Source: Gorsachius magnificus
Taxonomy: Eukaryota; Chordata; Aves; Pelecaniformes; Ardeidae
Length of the DNA stretch: 64,000 nucleotides
Direction of reading: 5' to 3'
Assembly: GCA_034008185.1 (NCBI GenBank)
Contig: CM067081.1
Coordinates: forward strand, 15,189,821 to 15,253,820
Shown: one piece after another, positions 1 to 12,300 of the stretch
Position numbering within the stretch: the stretch's first letter is position 1
Layout: every line of letters begins with the position of its first letter
Notes under the pieces: model-generated
Seen by the model: the letters and a program-made list of their open reading frames with translations, nothing else
Databases searched by the model: none
What the model was told of the DNA's origin: nothing
Made by a program: the position numbers and the translations under genes

Positions 1-3000
1 TGTCACTACTTTGAAAGGGCAATGCCACGCTTCAGATACGACATCTCCAAATATTTCTAACAGAAGGAAGGCTCCTACGTGTAATGGACTGCCACCCACT
101 AGTCAGAGGTTTCAGTTCCTTCACTGAACATTGAAGTTATGATCCTAATTTCTGAGCTACAGGTGAAAACTCATTCCGCTCAAAGTGCTTTGGGCTGACG
201 ATGATGCATAAAGTGAATGATGATGACACTTTTATAAATGTGTTTATACAAAGGACATACACGGAGCTGTCCCCACCCCCCCGATGGCTCCGGCTGGATG
301 TGGGGGTGCTCGCCTAACAGCGCCTGTGTGTTTCCGTAGGCGCGCCGCCCCGTGCGTAACCTTAAACTGAGTATTCCAGGTACGCGCACTCAGGTACTGT
401 TCCTCAGCTGTCAGAAAAAGCGCAGTGTGAAACACTCTTATTTGTAGTGATGGCTTTAACTTTACATTTAGATACGTTCGGGAATACCTGCAATCAACTG
501 CCCTTTAAATAGATGTGTCCTTTTGGGGAATTTATAAAGTTTATGGATATATGGTCTTCAAAGATTATATAAGACTCCTTGGAGCTTCCTTTTTTTGGAA
601 ATTAATTAGAGATCCTATTAAACTTTAGTATACAGTCAGCCGTATTCAGGCACAATATAACATAATCGTATACTCCTTTGAAACAAGCTTTACTTTTAAA
701 GCTGCACAGTGATTGTGGATCGCTGGGTGTTTCTTTTTCAAGTACTCTTAAGTAAAAGCATTTACACGTCTGTCTGAATGCCCAGTGCCACGTACACACC
801 TGCTTGGTGCTGTCCTTATTCACGCTCCGTAGAGCCCCAAAGGACCTGGCAGAATAAATCAGGTTTTTTGAACCGCGCTATGATGAGAACATGGTTCTCG
901 TCTGGGGGTATTGCAGATGAGAGTCTCAGACTGCGCATAAACCAGCAATAGAGGGGCTGATGTGTAAAAGCATCACTCTGTCTTTACCTATTATATGAAA
1001 AATAGGCATATGTGAAAACTGTACATCCAAGACGGAATGAGCAACTTACGGTGATGTTCATAAAAGTCTCACCTGTATAACACAAAGGTCTCTCTACTGG
1101 TCTGTCTGCCACGTTATTGCTGACTTGATGGCAAAGATATTTGTTGTGCCCACCAGCTGCTTTTCATCCAATCTAGCCCCTTGTCTGAAAGTACGCAGTT
1201 GGGGAGGGCACTGAAGCAGAGCCCTGTGTTCCTGTAAATTATGCATTTATTTCTCCTCAATATAGGAAAAAACCTTTAGTGCTAAAGTGGCTGGGTGGAT
1301 ATTTAAATGGAGCTGTGGGAAAATGCAATAGAGTGAGACTGTTTAAATGACACTGTGAGAACTTCCTCACTGATATGCCTGAACGCTGAACTGGTGGAGC
1401 TATTGTACCCACAGAGGTGAAAGGGTAATTTGGTTTTCATAGTCAGAAAAGCATGATCCATGGCTTGTGATGGTATTTCTACAAGGAGCACACCTCACAC
1501 TGGCAAGAAACTGAAATGTTGCCAGGTTTAAGTGATAAACTAGAATTAAATGAAAGCTTACCACTCCTTGATATACTTTATATTCTCTAAGTACCTTGTA
1601 CGGAGCACTGTGGGCCCAACCCAAGAAAAAAATGGCTACATGTGAGCGAAAAAATGTATCAAGGGAGCAGCACTGCTCAGGTACTTGAAGTTATGCAACT
1701 GGTGCATTAGTTCCAACAGGACCAGAGGATTATTTTCTGAGGACTATTTTCTCTTTAAGGTAAACAGCCAGCTAAATTTCAACTTCGTTATTATTATCCA
1801 TGCAGCCACCTTTTACTGCATGTTTCTAGCCAAGCATCTGAAAAGCTACAGTGCCATTCTGCATGCAAATGTCGTCAATCTAATAAATTAAAATTACATT
1901 CATTGAAAAAAAAAAACAAACCCACACACAAATTTTAAGAGAAAAACCACCTCAAATATGACTTTTTTTTCCTTTCTATCCTCCAAAGGGGAAGAGAGGA
2001 CTAAATGAAAACCAAACCCTCTGTTCAAGTCAGGTCACCATGACACAAAGCCGTGCAAACCCATAAATCCAGCAATGCTGACAGTCTCGCCTGGCAGCGT
2101 GCACACAGGCTTCTGAGCCATGGAAAGTTGGGAGGGCTTTGGATATTGGCTCTGCGGCTGCAGGCTGACTTATCAGAAGGAAGGAAAGGTCAGCGTGCCA
2201 CAAACAGCGCGCCAGGCAAGAAATGTGCACTTGGGGTTGCGCTGCTGCATGGGTGGAGTGCAGCCCCGTCCTCTCCTGCCCTGGGGATAAACTAACCTTA
2301 AGTTCATGCAGGTAGGAGACCATGGGAAGGAAGGCTCTCTACAGATACATTACCGCTCATGCTACCAATACATCACTGATAACAGATAAAGATTTGGGGT
2401 TAGATAGGAACACAGGAAAGCAGCTGAGCTCCCCAGTAAAGATAATGGAGAGAGACATTATTACTGTACTTTAAAAGAAAAAGAACTAAGGTAGTAATGA
2501 AGCATTGACTGGTCAGAAAAAGCCAACTGAACTCTCAGCTTCTCTGCTGCAGATCTAACACAAGAAAATGTAACTGCAGTGCAGCTGAAGGAACAGCTGG
2601 AGTTCAGAAATACCTAAGCTTCAGTTTGTTATGCACACACATAACTAGACCATTCCTAAGCACCATGAAATCGATCAGAAGTTTCTCAGACTACATTTCC
2701 CTCTGTCATGGACTAGGTGTTAACAAACCCACATTCCCTTCCCTAAAGGCTGGTCAAAACTGTTGATCTAGCTAAGATCTCTGAAACCACGAGCCACGTG
2801 TTTGACCTTTTGTATTTCTTCGAGCAGAGCAGGTACAACTGTGAAGCAACTTGGTGTGAAGGAGCAGAGCAGTTGGCCGAGGCTGGAGGTCTCCTCTTCT
2901 CTGCACTGCATAGTTACTGCTCTCAATACACAGCCGGGCTGCCACAGGCACTTCAACCTACAAAACAGTCTTTAAAAACTATAAATGTGATGCCTCTACA

Positions 3001-5070
3001 AAGCTGAAGAGCAACAGCAGAGCTCAAAGGAAACAGCTGCCTCCATGGTTTAGTTGGTTTGCCTCACTGAAGTATCAGCAGAAGGCAATGCTACAGGCCT
3101 TGGGTCAAAAATGCCTCAACTGTACAGAACAGGACAGGCTTAGCTTCAAGCATCGCTTGCGTTATTTAGTGTAAGAAAGATGAAGAACTTTAGGTGACAG
3201 ATCAGACAAAAAGTTATGACTGGACGGCTTTCTAATTCGTACAACAGGTCTCATACCTTTACACTGTAATCAGGCACATCGTAAATGTCATTAAACAATA
3301 GAGTCCATCTGCTGAAACCTCTTATTTCTACTGTGCAAAATGCAACCTAAGATCCAGCATTGTTATGCCTCGTTCAGTATATTGAGAAGCACTAAAAGAT
3401 ACTTTATTTAGACCTATTTGTAAAGCTCAAATCAAAAAATACCTTCATCTTTAAACAAATATCAATGCAGAGAAATAGAGACAGCTAAAAAGCTTCACAC
3501 ACTCTGAAAAACTCAGAGACAAGAACTAGCTTGCTGATGGCTCTCTGGACAGTGTTGGAAAGTCGCAGTACATGAGATGGCTACAGGGAAGGAAGCAACC
3601 TTGTGTTGTGATCACTGTTCATGGTATCTGTGTAATCTGGAGCAAATGACGGTATCAAACTGGAGATTAAAGGCAATTCTATAACCAGGCTCAAAGCTGG
3701 AAGTTCTCAAATTCAAACCTGCTTTTTCCTAACTTCAGACAATGAAGTAATGAATACAGGGCTTTCAAATTCGTAGAGCAGCCGCGTTTAGCCACACTTG
3801 TGCTGTCTGATGTTAGTGCATTTAAAATGACCATGAAGTTCTGGGAATTCTTTCTGTGAGTGAGAGATCCTTAAGAAATATGATTTGAAAATGTTTTTAA
3901 CCTTTGTAATCCATTCCCAAAAGACATCTGTTCTTCCTTTTTGTTTATGCCTTTGAGACAAATAGAGACCGTTTCAGACTAATCTGCCATATTTATGGGA
4001 CACGGTGACATGGCAGCCACTTGGAACAAACTTGAGGGATTGAGTAAAAGGCAGATGTAGCCTGATCTGGGGCACTCCTAAGGCAAGCATACTGCTTGCT
4101 CCGTTTTCCAATTTCAGAATGAGGGTGTCAAGGAATAATTTTTAGTGTGGGAAGTTCCTGTTAACAGTTTAACCTAAACAATAACACAGACAGTCTGTTT
4201 ATTCAATGGTAAATCATGTGGCAATGCTTAAATTCCCAAAGAATGCATGCAAATATTGTTGTTACACAAAAGTGGAATGGCTGAAATGGACTTTATACTA
4301 AGCTCCACAATTACTGAATGCAAATCAAAGAAAAATAAAGAAAACAAAACTTCAGTATGTAGAAATAAAGAATTTTGTGTTATTTATTAAAACATAATTG
4401 CTTTAAGGATCACAGTTAAAAGTCAGACTGTATTGAATATGAAAGAAATTGCTTGTCTCTGGGCAGTTAGAAATGACGAACCTGGTCACCTAACACAAAA
4501 GCCTGCTTGTACCCTTTTATCCAGGGCCGGATCTTTGCACCAATTCCAATGGGTTTTGTACTACTGGGTGGGAATCTCAAAACCATTTTTAACCCAAGTC
4601 GTAATGTAGCTTCTTCTTGACTGGGTTTAGTAATTGTAGATAGTAGGGGATGCCTTTAGATGCCTCAGTTGTTAGTTGTCCACATTTTTTCAAGAATCAG
4701 GATTTAATTTTCATGAACAAGTAACATAATTTATACTGTTAATGAGGGGCACCCTGATTTAATCAGGGCTACTGAACTTAGAACCAGTGAGCCTTTGTTC
4801 AGGTGCAAGGCTACAGTTGCTCACCATCAGCAGCATGCTACCCCACCATGGATGCATCCAACATGTAATGGGGAACAGCAAAAGCATATGGCCAGCAAGC
4901 ACCCAAGCAGGACTCACAGTTTCCTACGTTGTTAGAGAATTTGAATATTGTTTTTAGTGACTGACAAAATTTGTCATATTTCAATAGACCCATAAATTCT
5001 TCTTGGTCTTTATACGTTCCTCTGTTGTTTGAATATATCAACCATTTACTGCCTTAAATGTATAAGTTGT
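1..5070. other. Sequence 3' of PGR, no recognised gene
   Basis: AT-rich DNA with only short, unremarkable open frames. It may hold distal PGR 3' UTR on the minus strand or the 3' UTR of a convergent neighbour on the plus strand; ARHGAP42 is convergent with PGR in human. I recognise no coding exon of either. A plus-strand AATAAA at 1882-1887 is followed about 17 nt later by an 11-A run. Confidence 0.6.
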
Positions 5071-5165
5071 TTAGTGGTGGCATGGCAGTGTTAGGTTAAT
5101 GGTTGGACTTGATGATCTTCAAGGTCTTTTCCAACCTAAACGATTCTATGATTCTATGATTCTAT
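5071..5165 (+). mobile_element. CR1 LINE 3' end fragment
   Basis: This is a severely 5'-truncated CR1 copy. It matches the 3' terminus of the subfamily also seen at 47.3 kb: TTAGTGGTGGCATGGCAGTG, then GGTTGGACTTGATGATCTTC, then TTTTCCAACCTAAACGATTC. It ends in the 8-bp terminal repeat ATTCTATG characteristic of CR1 instead of a poly(A) tail. It lies 3' of the PGR stop, antisense to the gene, and could be inside a long 3' UTR. Confidence 0.9.
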
Positions 5166-5782
5166 ATCTGTATTGAAGGAAAAAACACCACCACATTATA
5201 ATTTTTCAGTCAAATATTTCATTTCCATAAAACATTATATTATTCTTGATTTTACAAAGCTAATTTAGTCCAATTCCTCTTTTTCAAAAAATAAATATAA
5301 TTTTTATGTTCGAATATTTTTAATGGAATTCAAAACATTAAGATTATTAAGAGATGTAGTCAGTGAAAACATCTCTATTTAAAGCTTCTGAAATACAGAA
5401 TTTTAAAGTTGATGAATTTAAGATTATAGCTAAGTGATTCAGCTTTAGTGAGTGCTGAACTTTTAAGGGAAATAACACAAACCAAATGTGAGTGGATTTG
5501 CATACACTTTACTTCTGGCATAATATACACTGAAATTTCCAATATTTGAAGGAGAGCTGCACTGAGTGGTGCAGTGCAGTCCACTACACTGAACTTGAAG
5601 TTTCAATGCCGTATGAGCACAGACAAGAATACAAATGTGTATTTTGTGGGTAGACTTCAGTTACTCATGGAGGTACTGCAGTGATGTCTACTTAGCCCTG
5701 GACAGCTGACTTTGAAGGGATATTTCTGTGAGGCAGATTAATTAATAAAAAGTGAAATATCTGTGAGAAAATGTGGGCAATA

Positions 5783-6214
5783 TTTATTTTAATTCCTCAA
5801 AAATCTTGTATTACACATATGCCCACATGTACCCATGCACACAATGTACTAAAGTAAAAAGTTTACACCGTGTCATAACAGAAATTTGAGAGCGTGTAAT
5901 ATGTAAGAAAAATCTATAAGATAACTGTTCTTAGAAATCTGAAAACTCTATTCATTGTCATTCTTATGCATATCTAAAAAGCAACCTAGCCAAGTTTACA
6001 AAACATTTCTTATGACTGTTGTGATTTTTGCAGTTAAGGAATCAGGAACGCACAATATGTACATCAAGCTTAAATGGCTTGTGTATGTTACAAGTATAAA
6101 GCAGTAGGCAGGGTAAGTATGACTGAAGTCCTGACATTGCAAAATCTTGACCAAAATAAACAAACAAACAAAAAATGACCCAGAAATCATCTCTATGATA
6201 AGAGAAAAGACATT
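5783..6214 (-). other. PGR: Candidate minimal PGR 3' UTR
   Basis: AT-rich sequence follows the TGA stop without another coding exon. The first minus-strand AATAAA after the stop is at 5783-5788, about 430 nt downstream, next to an overlapping ATTAAA at 5788-5793. More AATAAA hexamers follow at 4383-4388, 4198-4203 and 3403-3408. PGR messages in other vertebrates can have very long 3' UTRs, so the true end may lie further into 1-5.7 kb. The sequence alone does not choose between them. Confidence 0.35.
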
Positions 6215-6370
6215 TCACTTTTTGTGAAAGAGAAGAGGTTTCACCATCCCTGCCAGAATCTTGGGTAGCTGGGCAGCAATCACCTCTGACATCATCTCGG
6301 GGAATTCAACGCTCAGTGCACGGGACTGGAGAAATGTGTTCAGACAGAAGAGATGGAGCTGTTTCACTAG
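6215..6370 (-). CDS. PGR: PGR exon 8: C-terminal ligand-binding domain with AF-2 helix, stop codon
   Basis: The exon encodes 51 residues plus TGA at 6215-6217. It reads [20 protein letters not shown], then [20 protein letters not shown], then [11 protein letters not shown]. The Cys and Thr of FCLNTF (human Cys891 and Thr894) line the pocket near the D-ring and 17-acetyl group. [11 protein letters not shown] is helix 12, which forms the AF-2 coactivator surface when agonist is bound. The short tail ending in LLFHKK is diagnostic of progesterone receptors. The acceptor is TTACATCCAG. Confidence 0.98.
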   Translation of the reverse strand, partial: LVKQLHLFCLNTFLQSRALSVEFPEMMSEVIAAQLPKILAGMVKPLLFHKK

Positions 6371-9300
6371 CTGGATGTAATAAAATACAAACATGATAAA
6401 TCAGGCTAACAGTAATGCAGCCAGGTAAACATGCTGTCAATCACTTATCTCATACATCCATCAGCTGACATCATTATATACCTTCCTCTGTCATTGCTTG
6501 AATCAATGTCGGTACTTGTCATTCCCTATCAAAATATCATCTGATGGCAAAAAGTCTAAATACAGCTAAATGGTATAACATACCAAAACAGTGCCTGACT
6601 AACATTATAAAATGTTATCATCCTCTCTCATGGCACGCACCATGAACAACAGCAGTTCCTTAACAAGCATTCAATCTTGCATTTTATCCTCACGTTCAAC
6701 ACATGTCTCCGTGCCTTGTTTACTGTATGCTATTCAAACACTGCTCTGAGGGCCAGCATTTACTGTTTCCCTGTGAGCTTTTCCGTGGCTCTGCTTATGA
6801 CCACATCTGGGTATGCTGCAAACATTAAACTCCACAGGTCCTTGTCCCTTGAAAGCAACTGCTCAATATATGTCACTATTTAACCTCTTCTATCTTCTCT
6901 GAAAAGTTCCAATTTTAGTTTTTCTTTAAGACTTGTCACTTCTACATCACCAAATATCATACTATTTCTTCTACTCTAGGCTTTAACAACACACAGTCTC
7001 ACCAGTGTGATTATCTTTTCCTTGTATCTCCCATCACTTTATCAGCCTGAGCTGTAACAGGGATTTGAACGAAGATACTCTATGGACCAAACAGTACCCT
7101 AACCATCGCTTTGCTGGGTATTTTGCAGCAAGCCTCACTTGCTCACTTCCACTAAGGCTATTTTACTTTACTTTTCAAGTATTTGAAATTAAGAGTTGAC
7201 TCTACAGCCCAGCACTCAAAAGAGTTTTCCTCTGGATGCTGTGACACTCAGATTGCAAGTGATTACTACAGGTAAGGCAAGACTGATCCAAACAGGTTCC
7301 TTGAGCACAGGGCTACCCTGAGTACTACACTGGCCAGGACTTGGTTTTGCAAGTAAAAGGTGACTGACTGAAATCCAGGGAAGGGCTTATCACTGACAGT
7401 CCCAAGTGATGACTGCAGTCTGACTACCAGTAAATACTTAAAGTTAAGCTCCATACCCTCCCTTCAGAACTTTCTATTGTCTACCTTCACCTGTAAGGAT
7501 GCTTTTCATATTTGTCTCATTCTCCTTTTGCTGGTATCTGAGACGTTGTAATAGATAAATGGTGAATGTGGATAGCAGAAGCTGATGGAGAGGATTGTGC
7601 AGTGGATCAAAAGACTCCAGGCCACCTCATGAACCACATAATAATCAATAATGTTGCCTCTCTTTAAGTCCCATACATAGGATCCTCAAAGGGTGTTTTG
7701 GTTGTTTTTTTTTTTCCCCATCAGAAGGGGGCATTAGTGACAATAAAAGGTTTTAGATTAATAAATTAATTTATTCAAGAACAATTAAAATAAAATGCAG
7801 ATTTGCTGAGTCAAGAATACAAACATGCAAAGACTCCATCCTTCCCTAAACTCCCTGCGAGCTCCTCACAACCAGCACTGAACTCAGAAGCACTCTTCCT
7901 AAACTGCCTCAGTGCCACTTCCCCAGTGCTTGCTAAAACTGTCAGACATGGCCCCGTACCTCTGCTTTTTGCCTCTCTTGCAGAGATTGATACAGAAGCC
8001 ATTACAAAATAATATTCATGTGGGCAAAGGCTTATATGAAATGTCATTCCTCAGTTTCAATGGATGTTGGATTCTCAGAGATGTGGAGAGGATTCAGCTG
8101 CATCTTTTAAGACACTTACGAATCTCCATGATACTAGAGTTCTCAAAGATTACTCAGTTCCCAAATATAGACAGATACTGAAAACATGGCACAGAATATA
8201 CACATAAAAGTAGTTGAATTAAGGTTGCAAACCCAATCTTGGTTGTTTTTCTCTAATTCTTCGTAGCCTGACTTTGCAACTTGAATTGCCTATTCTTTGC
8301 ATTATTTAAATATTTTCATGACCATGTAAACACATGCACACACACACATGCTGCCCCTTACCAAAAACAGTAACTACTAGTTATGTTACAGAAATAGTGA
8401 AACAAAATGGTACCATTCAAATGCATGTTTCTCCAATACTTAAATCTTGTATACCATATAGTATATATACGATATATATTGATGGTGAATATATAGCCAG
8501 CTATTCACACAAATATACACAGTAAAGGAAAAATGTAGGGGTTTTTCTTTTCTTGTTTAGAAATGTTGACTAGCCACTTTCCATAAAATTACTTCTAAGA
8601 AATACTAGTTCCTTCTTGCATAAAAAGCAAAACACATTAACAAGTGAACTTACGTCATGCATGGAATCCATCAGTTTTGTAAGATGATAGAAACGCTGTG
8701 AGTTGGCCACAACACCTTTCTGGCGCAAACCAATTGCCTTCACCAGTTCTCTAATGTAACTCGTTCTCATCTCATCAAATTGGCTTTGACTTCTTAGACC
8801 CTCCAAAGGAACTAAAAAGACAGTAATACTTGTGTTGCAATTTATTCTGAAGGCAATGAGAGAAATTTAAAGTATAGGAACAATTTACAGTATTTCACGC
8901 TGTACAGTGCAGTTCATTATTATACGCCAGGTACTTCTTCCCGTTCAACAATTACTCCAGAAATACTGATAAAATTAGTTAAAAGGCTATACCAGCAACA
9001 ATCCATCAATTGTGCTAATTGCTGATGTCTAGAAATAGCTGTAAGCTTCAGCTACACCTGTCTGCTGAAAAGAAGATGGCCAAAAGAACCACTCCTGTCC
9101 TGGAGGAAAGTTGTCATGGGCTGGCTCACGTTTACACTGCTGAGGGTCAGCCCTCTTCACAGCAGATTTATGTTAGAGAGCTATAGCTGGAGTGCTTCAA
9201 AATGGAGTCAAGGAATGAACTAACGGCTCCTAGGCAGCGTAGACAGTAAAGCATCCGGGGCTCTGGCCTCCTGTTTGGACCTCTTTCACTTCACAGAACA

Positions 9301-12300
9301 GATGAACTATCAGAGTCTTAACTGTGAATAGCTTTTAAAGAAATTAGGAAGGAGGAACAAATGGTTGAACTCACTCTTCTCTTTAATGGTCTGCCACGAG
9401 GAACAAAGTAAGGACATGGAGAGAATACTGAAATGAACCTGTTAGTGACTGCTACTGATAAGACCATACTTGATCACTGATGGTAACTGTTGGGAGCATT
9501 TTAAGGAAACGAACTCTACTTTCCTTGATATGGCAGTGATAGGTAGCTTGATAAGACACAAGTCTTACAATTTATGTTGTCAAAGGCAACCCAGATATTA
9601 AAAACTTGAAGCAATGAACGTGAAAAAATACTCCCGTCTGGCAATCAAATCTAAATCCTTGATTGTAATAGTCATACAATAACACACGGTCTTGTTTCAA
9701 ACATACTGGTTTTGAAAGAGCTGTTAAATTTCTTCCACTTTCCCTTCTCTCTTGCCAATGACATTTTACACTGCAATGTCACATTTAACATTTCATATTC
9801 TTTCATATTCTGAAAGCAAGAATGAGAGGAAGGATTCACCTCACCGAACTTCAGACATTTTACAGTACAGGCATCTCAACCTGGGCTAGTTAACACAGCT
9901 TGCTGTAGTTTTAATGGGAAAAATCACGCAAGTCTTAGGCACAAGGCACGTTCACTGTTTTAGAAGTAGCTTTAGAAAGAGATGGATTATGCTACAGAGA
10001 TGCTTATTTTTCTCCATGGACTCTAAAAGACTGTCACAAGCTCACATAGTTACTAAATCGTATGCTAGTTATCTAGGTATCTAGTACGTCTTCAATCTGG
10101 TATCAGGCCATGACTAGTATCAGGCCACAGTGTATCTCATTTGCATCTCAAAAAAAAATTGAAGCTCGGTTCATAATGACATTGGCTTATTCAACACTGT
10201 AACACCTAACTTCCAGGTGATTTGTCACTTTCTGGAATTAAAACATAAATATATGTGTGTGGTGACTCTGTACAATGCACTGTATTGTTAGACACCTAAG
10301 AATGGAATGCTTAAAACATAAGCCACCTGAAAAGCAGACAGCTGCACAGGGGTCAGACCTAAACCCACTCCCTGAAAGAGAATCAGGTAGCAAACCCTGC
10401 ACTGAGAGAAGCACTGCTCTCCATGCGGAAATCATAAACCCTGTTCTGAAGTCAGTTGCCTAAGCCATGTCTGGTTCCTCAGAAGAAGGTGAGGGGGAAG
10501 GAGACACTTCAGGCAAACAGTCTAAAATTAAGCATCCCTCACCTCCAGCCCAGAGATAACAAAGCAGAAGTTCAAATCTCTACTCTACTTAAGTTAAGCA
10601 AGAAGTCTCCTATTTGATAGGCAACTGCCCAAGAGAGGAAATGATCCAGTTTGCCAAGGACATCTCTTGCTTTATGTGTCCTCAGACAAGTGAATGTCTG
10701 GGGGAAGGAGGGAGACACACATACAGAAAATAGCAAGGTTATTTTAAAGACAAGTGTCTAAGCACTGAGATGGCTATGGAAGTCAGGGTCTGATTCCTAA
10801 CTAAAACAGAATTCAAACAAAAATAAAAATAGAGAATAGAAATTGTGGCTGCTTCCATGGAAAGCATATTTATAACACCCTATCTAATTATAGTCCAGCT
10901 TTTAGGGATGCCATGTTAAAAGTCTTTTGGCAGCTGATGGAGATGAAATGCTGGATGAGGTGGGCCTTTGGTTTGACTCAGTACGGCCTCTCAAGTCCAG
11001 ACAGACAAAGGCAGTATCTGCAAGTGTGCCTGTCACATCTGCGTCGAAGGTCTGAATGGAAGAGTTCTGTTTTGTGTAGAATGCAGTGTGCTTAGGAGTA
11101 ATACAGGCAGGAATACTCACAGTGGGGAAAACCTGTGTCATGGAAAAAGAATAGCTTAATTTTCAAAGCCTGGATGGTTCTGGATATATCTAACAGCAGA
11201 ATTACAGACACCTACGAAATCTTTTTCATATAAAGTGACATTCTGATGGAATTTAGGGTTAGGTGGACACTTTCTTTGACTTACGTCTCTAAAACAGCAG
11301 TTAAGTCCTTACATTTCCCTTGTGAATTAAGTTAAAAGATCTCTTCCAGCAATACATGGCCTGTTTCCCAGAATTCTGCAAAAGCACCATCACATTTGCA
11401 TCTAATCACAAAAAGTTCCACTAAGGTATTTATTTGAGTAAAGAATTACAGCGTCTTACATGCACAAAGGTAGCTCAAATGCTCCTTCCCCCTGAACATA
11501 TGTAAAGAATGAGGATGCTTTTCTTCAGAGGCAAAAACCCCGCCAAAATCTTATGCAACAGGATTTTGCAATTCCTCTAAATCAAAAGTCTGGAAAGTGT
11601 AGGAGCTAGAACTGAACTTGCCATATGCTTATTTCTCTCTTTTTTTTGGCATAGCTCTACTTTCTTAAATCATAGTCTTTCTGAACTATTCATACTATTA
11701 GTTCCTAATAGTATATGGCCTCTGCAAGACAGAGCCCTATTTAGAACTTCGGGGGCGCTACTACAACACAGGATATTACACATAATAAATAAGGACCTGT
11801 AAAATGGAAACAATTGCAGAAAATAAAAATGTTGGTCCCTTTTTTACAAAGACTAATTCTGCTTTCAAGACAGCTTTTAGCCTGTCACAAGTACAATATA
11901 AGAAATCATCTAAGCCACAGCAAACTCAATGGAAAAACTGTAAAATCAAAAGCAATGTTAAAACATGGGGGCAGGGGGAAGGGGTCCATTAAGAATTAGA
12001 AATATATTGAGACTGACATTTAGTTATGTTTAATACAAATTAGTGTTTCTTCAAAATTATATAAAAAGTAAAAAACAGTTCATCTAAATAGTAAATCAAA
12101 CAGAAGACAGAATGAGAGACTAAAAGTTCAGACTTGATTTACTGTTAGTATATGAAAGCTTGAAATGGCCATACTTTCACATTTGAAGAAGATTAAGATG
12201 GATACCATGACTAAAATAAAAGTAGTCTTAAAAAACACTTCATAGCAACAATGAGGTTATATGGCTTTTGAAAATAGTTTTGTGGAATTATATTTATACA

